A stretch of 5,576 nt of DNA from Bacteriovorax stolpii (lineage in GTDB: Bacteria > Bdellovibrionota > Bacteriovoracia > Bacteriovoracales > Bacteriovoracaceae): the NCBI GenBank assembly GCA_945862475.1, contig CAMAYW010000185.1, forward strand, positions 1 through 5,576. Reading direction: 5' to 3'. This document shows positions 1-5,576 of the stretch, one piece after another. The translations under genes were made by a program, and so were the position numbers. How positions within the stretch are numbered: the stretch's first letter is position 1; each line of letters begins with the position of its first letter. The notes under the pieces were generated by a model. That model was not told the origin of the DNA. It ran no database searches and saw only the letters and a program-made list of their open reading frames with translations.

Positions 1-1208
1 CCCTTAAGATTGAGCGCCTTAAGAATTTTTAGCTTATCAAGAAATGGCACTGCACACTTCTCATCACAAGTTTGAAGAATCCCCTCAATTAATTGAACTC
101 TAATATTTGAATCCGTTGTGAGTCTCTTTCTTAATTCATACATAAATTCCTCACCCTTCTCTTCACCCAAAATCTTTTTCATCTCCCAAAGCATTCCAAA
201 GACAAAATCTGTATTAGCATATTCACCCATTTCAAATTGGATCATGTATTCTTGTTTTTTTTCCGCATTCTTACCATTGTAGGTGTTAAATTTTTTAATA
301 TTCATGGCGAGCTTTGGTGAATCAGCAATTTGACCAGCAAAAAAATCCGCCATACCTTCAATAATGGCCGTGGAATGGGAAAGAACCAGATGATCAGAGA
401 GAGCAACATGAGCATATTCATGGTAAATAATTTCTGGCACAACAGCTGTATCCAACCAGTACCATTTTCTAGAAAATAATTTAGTAATAGGATCAAAGAA
501 TTGGTAACCGGCTTCCATGATAATACTAGACCCCACAGTTCTAACAAGATTCTCTGTAGAAAGTGGATTGGGTGCACCATCTTGCGTAAGTGCAATAACT
601 GCACCTGCAATGAATCTTTGAAGAGACTGCATATGGATCTGTTTTCTAAAACTACCCATTAGAACGCTGAATTCTCTATTCGCTAAATTATTTGTTTTCA
701 GATCTCTTAGATGAATTTTTTTTGATGGTCTAAACCAGATCTCATTTCCCCATGGTTTTACACCTCGAGAACTCAACCCCTCGCCAGCTGGAATAGTAAG
801 CGCATTATTAAACTGAGGATCAAGTTTATCATTGGCAAAGTGACCAAGTTCAGAAAATTGATTGGTATGCTCAATACGTACTACAATCTTTTTTAAATTT
901 TTAACAAAATCAGATTTGATTTTATTTAGAAAATAAAGACGAGCAATGGTTAAATGATAATAAGTTGTCGCCGCCCTAAAAGTAAGTGCCGGATCAGCAT
1001 CAAAACGAATCGCTTCTTCAGACTTTCCTTTTACAATCTTAAAGTACTCCCCATCAAAACTATCATTTGAAATGAGATCAGTTAAAATCACTTCCTCAAT
1101 CAAGGGCTTTTTATTGTCATTTCTGACTAAAGCTTCAAAGGTCCTCTCAGTTACTTGAGAGAAAACTTGGTTTGAAAAGATGAGACAGATTAAAATTAAT
1201 TTTTTCAT
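1..1208 (-). CDS. Exported gluzincin-type zinc metalloprotease-like protein (3' end beyond window)
   Basis: The frame is open from an ATG at 1208 to the window edge, giving 402 complete codons with no stop, so the C-terminus is missing. Residues 1-17 form a short signal peptide (Lys-Lys, hydrophobic core, likely cut after VFS). No lipobox is seen. A central hydrophobic stretch lies near residues 196-209. The key motif is HEYAH at residues 263-267, within a hydrophobic context (EIIYHEYAHVAL), followed by EGMAD with E284 and D288. HExxH plus a downstream Glu in an E-x-x-x-D motif is the zinc-ligand pattern of gluzincins (thermolysin, fungalysin and peptidase-MA-like clans), so a periplasmic or secreted peptidase is inferred. 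I cannot name the family. A CxxxC pair (C381, C385) holds the only cysteines of the visible mature part and may form a disulfide. The gene starts 1 base after the stop of the upstream exported protein, without a clear Shine-Dalgarno, which suggests an operon with translational coupling. Substrate is unknown. Confidence 0.82.
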   Translation of the reverse strand, partial: MKKLILICLIFSNQVFSQVTERTFEALVRNDNKKPLIEEVILTDLISNDSFDGEYFKIVKGKSEEAIRFDADPALTFRAATTYYHLTIARLYFLNKIKSDFVKNLKKIVVRIEHTNQFSELGHFANDKLDPQFNNALTIPAGEGLSSRGVKPWGNEIWFRPSKKIHLRDLKTNNLANREFSVLMGSFRKQIHMQSLQRFIAGAVIALTQDGAPNPLSTENLVRTVGSSIIMEAGYQFFDPITKLFSRKWYWLDTAVVPEIIYHEYAHVALSDHLVLSHSTAIIEGMADFFAGQIADSPKLAMNIKKFNTYNGKNAEKKQEYMIQFEMGEYANTDFVFGMLWEMKKILGEEKGEEFMYELRKRLTTDSNIRVQLIEGILQTCDEKCAVPFLDKLKILKALNLK

Positions 1209-1209
1209 A

Positions 1210-2484
1210 TTAAAAAAGCACCGTTGGGTCATTAGTATTGTCGTCTTTTTTTCCTGCCGTCATTTCAATCACAACCAGAGCAAGGGCCGGGATAAAGCCG
1301 TAAGGAGGAGGAATAGCAATCGTAGCAACCGAACTTAGAGTCCGCACCCAAACTTGAGCTTTTTGCCAAAATGTTTTCTTCGGATTCCAAATTTCTTCTA
1401 AACTCGCCACTTCTTCAAGCTCTGAGGCGGGAATAATCCCCACTTCATAAGAAGAGACCATAAGATCAATATAGCTTGGTGTTCGACCAGAGAAATATGT
1501 ATTTAGTGATAATAACGCCATCTCTTTTCTTAAAAGCTTAATCGCCAATCTAAATCTTTCCATGGGCTCAAGTGTGATGGTCTCTACTCCATTTTGTCGA
1601 TCATAAATAAGAATTTCAGCTTTGGGAGACTCCAGTCTTTCTCGTAATTTTTTAATCACATTCGCCATCATCATGATTTGAAGATCAGAATAATTCTCTA
1701 AAAGCTGTTGGCGTCTTGTGATTTTAAGTTTGTCAGCTTTCGTTGAGACAAAATTTGATTTTTCTAAAGGATCTCTTAATGGATACTGAGTCCTTAGTGT
1801 CTTTATTTTTCTGAAATAATTATTAAGACTTAATTGGATCTTCTCTAATTCATTTTGACGTGATTTTTCTAAAAGAACATATGTTTCATAAGAAATGACT
1901 CTTTTCTCATAAGCTTCCACAAACAATGCTTCCAGATGAAAACTTTTAAGTTTTGGATCTAATTTCATTATTTCGGAAAAGAGCATTGAGTATGCTTCAT
2001 CCAGACAGTTTGATTCCAATTTCTTTTCAAAGTTCTCGATAGACTTTAAAGCACCCTCCACAACTTTTTCTTTTGGAAGATGAAGATCCTCGCTATTTTT
2101 TGGAAGATAAAGATTTGTTTGAGTGATCTTAAGTGATGATAACAAAATTCTTGTTACAGAATCATCTATCTCATTTCTCTCACGTAAATAAAGTATGGCC
2201 CCCTCAAGTTGATTAAATTTGGGATTTACTCGTTTGAGCCTCTGAGATAAATCTACGTTCACTTTAAATGAACACATTTTCCCAGGAATAAGTTCCTCTT
2301 CTGCTCCCTTAAAAGCCTGGATAATTTCCTCTGAATCTACTTCCTTGATCGCCTTTGAGATGGCCCTCTTTTCACTCCGACCGGAATAAATGGAAGCGCC
2401 CTCTCGATCATTGGAAAAATCAACGGGTCCGGCCGCCAATGCGGAAAAGGCAAAAAATCCTGAAAGTAATAGGCCTAGACGCAT
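1210..2484 (-). CDS. Exported helix-rich protein of unknown function with hydrophobic C-terminal segment
   Basis: The protein has 424 residues and I do not recognise its family. The ATG at 2484 is supported by an AAGGA six bases upstream and by an immediate signal peptide: MR, then a hydrophobic core at residues 3-17 ending in ALAAG, with cleavage likely after A17 or A18. The mature body is rich in Lys, Glu and Leu and looks almost wholly alpha-helical, for example at residues 37-61, 140-158, 205-232 and 257-285. Only two cysteines occur, C71 and C160, which could form a disulfide in the periplasm. Residues about 380-410 form a hydrophobic segment interrupted by a Pro-Pro-Pro (392-394), followed by a polar KKDDNTND-containing tail. 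This could be a membrane anchor, a hairpin or a buried helix pair. It is the first gene of a pair: the metalloprotease-like gene begins 1 base after its stop. A structural partner, substrate or inhibitor of that protein are all possible, but the sequence does not decide between them. Confidence 0.85.
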   Translation of the reverse strand: MRLGLLLSGFFAFSALAAGPVDFSNDREGASIYSGRSEKRAISKAIKEVDSEEIIQAFKGAEEELIPGKMCSFKVNVDLSQRLKRVNPKFNQLEGAILYLRERNEIDDSVTRILLSSLKITQTNLYLPKNSEDLHLPKEKVVEGALKSIENFEKKLESNCLDEAYSMLFSEIMKLDPKLKSFHLEALFVEAYEKRVISYETYVLLEKSRQNELEKIQLSLNNYFRKIKTLRTQYPLRDPLEKSNFVSTKADKLKITRRQQLLENYSDLQIMMMANVIKKLRERLESPKAEILIYDRQNGVETITLEPMERFRLAIKLLRKEMALLSLNTYFSGRTPSYIDLMVSSYEVGIIPASELEEVASLEEIWNPKKTFWQKAQVWVRTLSSVATIAIPPPYGFIPALALVVIEMTAGKKDDNTNDPTVLF

Positions 2485-2490
2485 ACTGTG

Positions 2491-2495
2491 TCCTT
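2491..2495 (-). promoter_or_regulatory. Ribosome binding site of the exported-protein gene
   Basis: AAGGA on the minus strand, six bases before the ATG at 2484. The spacing is ideal and supports that start together with the signal peptide that begins there. Confidence 0.75.
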
Positions 2496-2594
2496 GATAA
2501 TTATGGGCAATCTAGCACCTAGCGGGATTCAAACCTAGACAGCAGGTAAAAAAGAAAGTGTTATGTAGAGGATGTTTTTTCAAGTGATTAGGTC

Positions 2595-2600
2595 GATAAT
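2595..2600 (+). promoter_or_regulatory. Candidate -10 element for the COQ8-like gene
   Basis: GATAAT differs from TATAAT at one position. No good -35 box lies 16-18 bases upstream (only T-rich matches around 2572-2578). A start point near 2607 would leave a leader of about 13 bases that includes the AGGAG. It is plausible but weak, because AT-rich DNA gives such matches by chance. Confidence 0.3.
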
Positions 2601-2608
2601 GTGAAAAC

Positions 2609-2613
2609 AGGAG
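2609..2613 (+). promoter_or_regulatory. Strong Shine-Dalgarno fixing a TTG start
   Basis: AGGAG sits six bases before the TTG at 2620. An in-frame TGA at 2602-2604 excludes any earlier start, and no start codon lies between that stop and the TTG. The site therefore decides the start of the COQ8-like gene in favour of the rare TTG codon. Confidence 0.8.
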
Positions 2614-2619
2614 CTTAGA

Positions 2620-3918
2620 TTGAGTAAAATCCCCACATCACTTCTTAAAAGAGGCTCAAAACTCATTGGTCTCGCCTCAAAAGTTGCTTTAGAGGAAGTT
2701 TCATCAAGACTAAAAACTTGGGAAAACGAAAAAGAAAAACTACTTTCTAAAATTGAGCTCACTCAAGATATCGTCAAAACTCTCTCTGAATTAAAGGGTG
2801 CGAGCATGAAACTGGGTCAGCTTCTTAGTCTGGACCTAGGGGATTATCTTCCACCTGAGTTAGTCAAAATTTTAGGCGATCTACACCAAAAATCATCCTT
2901 TCTCCCCTTTGAAACCATTAATAACATCCTCAAACAAGAACTGGGCGAGAAATATCAACACCTCACTAACATCTCACAAATTCCCATCGCTGCCGCAAGT
3001 ATAGGCCAGGTTCACAAGGCGACCCTAGGAGATAAAGAAATCGTCATTAAGATACAGTATCCCGGCATCGCAGAATCCATTCCCTCAGACATGAGAATTC
3101 TTGAAATCATCCTAAAGCAACTTCTCATCATCACAAGGAAAACAAAGACCGACCTTTCACCCGTCTTAGAAGAGATAAAGGAAGTCCTTTTAAGGGAAGT
3201 TGACTATAAAAATGAAATTCAAATGCATCAAAGATATCGTAAGGCATTTCAGAAAAAGGAATTTATTATACCTGAGCCTTTTCATGAATATTCATCTGGA
3301 AAAATTCTCTCTCAGGAATTCATCGAAGGACTCAGCATAACAGACTGGATTAAACAATCACCATCTTATGAGGACCGCCACCGAATTGCAGATCTTCTCG
3401 TCAAACTCTATCTTGAAGAAATATTTATTCATCATATTGTCCAGACAGATCCGAACCCAGGAAACTTTCTTATGACCCCAGACAATCAGATGGTCTTGAT
3501 TGATTTTGGGGCGGTTAAAGAATATGACACATCTTTTGTTGAGGGTTATAGAAAAATACTTATTGCTTCCCATGAAAAAGATGCAAACATGATTCTTTCC
3601 GAAAGCTATAAAGTAAATTTCATCGACGAAAGAGAATCAGATGAAGCAAAACAGATCTATCTTGAAATGATGGATTATCTATCTGAACCTTTCCGAACAG
3701 AGTCTTTTTTTGATTTTAGTGACAAAGATTTTTTCACCCAATCAAGAGATTTATCCATCAAGATGAGTATGAAATGCCGCTATTCGCCTCCCCCAAAAGA
3801 TCTTATTTTCCTTCACCGAAAATTAGCAGGGATTTTTATTTTCTTAAAGAAGCTGGATGTAAAAATTAGACTTAAAGATTATTGGCATTATGTTGAGGGT
3901 GCTTCAATTCCTGAATAA
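2620..3918 (+). CDS. ABC1/ADCK/UbiB-family atypical kinase-like protein, COQ8-like
   Basis: The protein has 432 residues and begins at a TTG with a well-placed AGGAG. Family hallmarks appear in order: the KxGQ motif (K64-Q67) followed by LPPEL, the alanine-rich loop AAASIGQVH (124-132) replacing the usual kinase glycine loop, the ATP-site lysine in VIKIQYPG (K144), an E-V-D-Y..E block (193-199), the catalytic loop QTDPNPGN (D277, N282), and DFG (295-297). All core ligands are present. Known members bind ATP and support ubiquinone or other isoprenoid-lipid metabolism, acting as ATPases or unorthodox kinases, so a role in quinone or lipid homeostasis is inferred. The QTDPN loop, IQYPG-I-A-x-S-I-x-S-D block and C-terminal PPP...LHRK segment (390-401) resemble mitochondrial COQ8/ADCK3 rather than E. 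coli UbiB, which has HxDxHPGN-like residues and about 546 residues with two C-terminal membrane helices, absent here. No quinone gene is adjacent. Its last 47 bases overlap the convergent tetR gene. Confidence 0.93.
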   Translation: MSKIPTSLLKRGSKLIGLASKVALEEVSSRLKTWENEKEKLLSKIELTQDIVKTLSELKGASMKLGQLLSLDLGDYLPPELVKILGDLHQKSSFLPFETINNILKQELGEKYQHLTNISQIPIAAASIGQVHKATLGDKEIVIKIQYPGIAESIPSDMRILEIILKQLLIITRKTKTDLSPVLEEIKEVLLREVDYKNEIQMHQRYRKAFQKKEFIIPEPFHEYSSGKILSQEFIEGLSITDWIKQSPSYEDRHRIADLLVKLYLEEIFIHHIVQTDPNPGNFLMTPDNQMVLIDFGAVKEYDTSFVEGYRKILIASHEKDANMILSESYKVNFIDERESDEAKQIYLEMMDYLSEPFRTESFFDFSDKDFFTQSRDLSIKMSMKCRYSPPPKDLIFLHRKLAGIFIFLKKLDVKIRLKDYWHYVEGASIPE

Positions 3919-4498
3919 CCAATCTCGTGATCCTTCTAATACTTTTTTCCAAATCATCTTTCGTAGAAAAAGCAACATTTTGGTTTGTTCTTAGGCAGCA
4001 GGTATGTATGAGAGAGAGATGAGTCACATGACTAAAAAGAGTTCTCATCGCCCAGATAATATCCTGAGGCCCAGAGTTTGGACTTTCTTTTTTTAGTGCC
4101 TCAGAAATAATCATCCCCCCAGGTGGGCCAAAACTTGAGTCCTCCGTACCTTCGGACACAAGTAAATGAGAGTGCTGGGAGGACATCATCATTTTAAAAT
4201 GAGATAATAAATCATGTGAATTTGTTAGAAAGTGATCTAAAAAATCCACCAACGTATCTTCAAGGTGACCGTTATTTTTTTCTAATAAGAGTTTTAAATC
4301 CTCTGCACATTCCCTGTAGCCGCTTCTCATTATTTCTAGAAAAAGATTTTCCTTACTGGAAAAATAATAATTAACTGAGGCCACATTGACCTCAGCTGTT
4401 TTAGCAATCTCTCTCACAGAAGTCCCTTCATAACCGAGATCTGCAAAAAGGACTCTTGCCGCTTTAATTATTTTTTCTTTCGTTTCTAAATCAGTCAT
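3872..4498 (-). CDS. TetR/AcrR-family transcriptional regulator
   Basis: The protein has 208 residues, the usual TetR length. The N-terminal DNA-binding domain is clear: helix 1 with IIKAARVLFADLGYEGTS (10-27), the helix-turn-helix VREIAKTAEVNVASVNYYF (28-46), then SSKENLF, the standard continuation into helix 4. The VNVASVNYYF recognition-helix region is like that of CecR/YbiH-type members. The C-terminal half (about 60-200) is helical and is the presumed ligand-binding and dimerisation domain. It holds adjacent cysteines C167-C168. The gene starts 3 bases after the stop of the RND permease (TAA-AGG-ATG), with at best a weak GGGGCG upstream as Shine-Dalgarno, so coupling to the pump gene is likely. 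The inferred role is a drug- or lipid-responsive repressor of the pump operon. Its ligand cannot be told. The 3' end overlaps the convergent COQ8-like gene by 47 bp. No intrinsic terminator is visible after its stop. Confidence 0.93.
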   Translation of the reverse strand: MTDLETKEKIIKAARVLFADLGYEGTSVREIAKTAEVNVASVNYYFSSKENLFLEIMRSGYRECAEDLKLLLEKNNGHLEDTLVDFLDHFLTNSHDLLSHFKMMMSSQHSHLLVSEGTEDSSFGPPGGMIISEALKKESPNSGPQDIIWAMRTLFSHVTHLSLIHTCCLRTNQNVAFSTKDDLEKSIRRITRLVIQELKHPQHNANNL

Positions 4499-4501
4499 CC
4501 T

Positions 4502-5576
4502 TTAGCTCGCCCCATGAAGTACGTCACTTCTTCTGTCTTCTTCTTTAAGAGCGGCTTGTTTAGCAAAGAAAGGAATTCTGTTAAGAATACCGTTAAAGTC
4601 CTCAATGATGGCATATCCTGCTGGAATCCATACGAGAGTTAGAAGAGTTCCCGTAGTTAATCCCCAAGCCATCGCCATGGTCATTGGTATAAGCATGGCA
4701 TCAGCTCCACCAATTCCATACGCCGTTGGAAAAAGGCCCCCCATCGTCGTTAACGAAGTTGCCATCACGGGTTTTAGTCTAATCGTTGGTGCCTTAATAA
4801 GAATTTCTCTAAGACCCATCTTGCCTTCATCTTTCATCTGATTAATAAAATCGATTAAGATAATTCCATTATTCACAATAATTCCAGCAAGTCCTATAAC
4901 CCCGATCATCGCAAGAAAACTCACCGGTCGCCCGTGCGCCCAGAATGAAACAGAGACTCCCAAAAGCCCCAAAGGTATCGTTGTCATAATGAGACCAGGA
5001 GCGAGGTAAGATCTAAAAATATAAACCATAATGGCATAGATACCAATCAGAGCAAGGATCATGGCATTTCCAAGAGATGCCAGAGATTCATTCGTACTCT
5101 CCTGTTCACCTCCAAAGACCATGTTAACATCGGGATGAGATGAGGAAATTTTTTCAAATTGGGCCGCAACAAATTTATTCGCCTCAACGGACGTAATAAG
5201 TTTTGTATCAACATTCGCAGTTACGGTCTTCGCCCGTTTAAAATCAAATCTTTTGACCTGCGGAGTTCCTATCGTGGTTTCAAATGAAGCGAGAAGAGAT
5301 AGAGGCACAAGGTTTCCTCTCACATCCATAATTTTGACGTTTCCAAGATCTTCCACATTCTTCTTAGAAATGTCTGAAAATTTCACTTTAAGTTGTGATT
5401 CCTTATTGTTTAAAGTGACATTAGATACAAAAGTTCCAGTGAGGGCCGTTCTAATCGTGTTACCGACTGAAGCTGTGGATAGACCCAAGCGATCTACTTT
5501 TTCGTAATCAAGATTAACTTTTACTTCATCCGGGCCAAAAACCTCATCAACTTTAACATCAAAAACTCCCTTCACG
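4502..5576 (-). CDS. RND efflux transporter permease subunit, C-terminal third (5' end beyond window)
   Basis: The frame enters at the right window edge and ends at a TAA at 4504-4502. The visible 357-358 residues are about a third of the usual ~1030-residue inner-membrane permease (AcrB/ACR_tran superfamily), which works as a proton-driven trimer with a periplasmic adaptor and an outer-membrane channel. Residues about 1-165 are the end of the second periplasmic porter/docking region, with the family-like LGLS..SVGNTIRTALTG and VPLSLLASF stretches. TM8 to TM12 follow at about 168-188, 191-213, 219-243, 268-289 and 295-323. TM10 contains the characteristic GIIVNNGIILIDFIN. A short cytoplasmic tail ends in LHGAS. 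The GTG at 5575 is an internal valine codon, not a start. The TM4 proton-relay residues that separate drug from metal exporters lie outside the window, so substrate class is open. The tetR gene follows after 3 bases, probably in the same operon. Confidence 0.95.
   Translation of the reverse strand, partial: VKGVFDVKVDEVFGPDEVKVNLDYEKVDRLGLSTASVGNTIRTALTGTFVSNVTLNNKESQLKVKFSDISKKNVEDLGNVKIMDVRGNLVPLSLLASFETTIGTPQVKRFDFKRAKTVTANVDTKLITSVEANKFVAAQFEKISSSHPDVNMVFGGEQESTNESLASLGNAMILALIGIYAIMVYIFRSYLAPGLIMTTIPLGLLGVSVSFWAHGRPVSFLAMIGVIGLAGIIVNNGIILIDFINQMKDEGKMGLREILIKAPTIRLKPVMATSLTTMGGLFPTAYGIGGADAMLIPMTMAMAWGLTTGTLLTLVWIPAGYAIIEDFNGILNRIPFFAKQAALKEEDRRSDVLHGAS

Larger units (their letters stand above)
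2485..2619. promoter_or_regulatory. Divergent intergenic region between exported-protein operon and COQ8-like gene
   Basis: This 135-bp stretch is the only sizeable non-coding DNA here and must carry the promoter of the plus-strand gene, and probably that of the leftward operon. A cluster of CTAG tetramers lies near the leftward start: 2512-2515, 2519-2522 and 2535-2538, plus one inside the first codons at 2475-2478. Bases 2512-2522 read as two CTAG copies separated by CAC. This could be an operator, but that is a guess. No leftward promoter could be defined: the AT-rich CATAAT-like match (minus strand, 2505-2500) lies too close to the ribosome binding site. No gene or RNA was recognised. Confidence 0.6.

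Noticed and set aside
302..610. Minus-strand open frame in the left gene, in another frame
   Set aside because: It lies wholly inside the metalloprotease-like frame, which has a signal peptide and an intact HExxH motif. The alternative protein has no recognisable character.
2500..2505. Minus-strand CATAAT as a -10 box for the leftward operon
   Set aside because: Transcription would begin at or inside the Shine-Dalgarno at 2491-2495, and no -35 box is present at suitable spacing.
2523..2545. Minus-strand stretch with a TTTGAATCCC sequence resembling a tRNA T-arm and 3' end
   Set aside because: The would-be T-stem has mismatches, and no anticodon arm, D-arm or matching acceptor strand lies upstream. 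Treated as chance.
3358..3573. Minus-strand open frame antisense to the COQ8-like gene
   Set aside because: It covers the catalytic loop and DFG codons of the sense gene and has no family features. It is a shadow of conserved coding sequence. The same applies to the frame at 2580-2762.
3919..3960. Possible terminator after the COQ8-like gene (a run of T at about 3944)
   Set aside because: No GC-rich hairpin precedes the T run, and the bases code for the TetR C-terminal domain.
4605..4841. Plus-strand open frames antisense to the RND gene (also 5253-5507)
   Set aside because: Both lie entirely within the strongly conserved permease coding sequence and show no independent protein features.
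5573..5575. GTG at the right edge as the start of the RND gene
   Set aside because: It falls in the middle of the conserved periplasmic region of a ~1030-residue family. The codon is an internal valine and the gene continues beyond the window.

Overview
The window carries five genes on an AT-rich background. Two are cut by the window edges: the minus-strand gene at the left loses its 3' end, and the minus-strand gene at the right loses its 5' end. The mix suggests a Gram-negative bacterium, and the style of the two exported proteins fits Bdellovibrionota (Bacteriovorax-like). That placement is an inference, not proven. The evidence is an RND efflux permease, which implies a cell envelope with a periplasm, two exported proteins of unfamiliar type, and a UbiB/COQ8-family kinase-like protein.

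Left block (1-2484, minus strand): two genes arranged as an operon. The first (1210-2484) encodes a 424-residue exported, helix-rich protein of unknown function with a hydrophobic, proline-containing C-terminal segment. One base after its stop begins the second gene (1208 down to the window edge). It encodes an exported zinc-metalloprotease-like protein with HEYAH and, 17 residues after the second His, an EGMAD motif, the layout of gluzincin peptidases. The downstream gene has no clear ribosome binding site, so its translation is probably coupled to the first.

Centre (2485-3918): a 135-bp divergent intergenic region separates this operon from a plus-strand gene for a 432-residue ABC1/ADCK/UbiB-family protein. 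It starts at a TTG six bases after a good AGGAG. Its catalytic-loop sequence (QTDPNPGN), A-rich loop and C-terminal LHRK block resemble the mitochondrial COQ8/ADCK3 branch more than the classical bacterial UbiB form, and it lacks UbiB's C-terminal membrane anchor.

Right block (3872-5576, minus strand): the C-terminal third of an RND efflux permease (second periplasmic half plus TM8-TM12), followed after 3 bases by a TetR-family regulator. The tetR gene runs tail to tail into the kinase-like gene and overlaps its end by 47 bp. The regulator probably controls the pump operon whose last gene it appears to be, although a TetR gene at the 3' end of a pump operon is less usual than one upstream or divergent.

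No RNA genes, insertion sequences, CRISPR arrays or convincing intrinsic terminators were seen. The only non-coding stretch of any size is 2485-2619. The least described part is the exported-protein/metalloprotease pair at the left.
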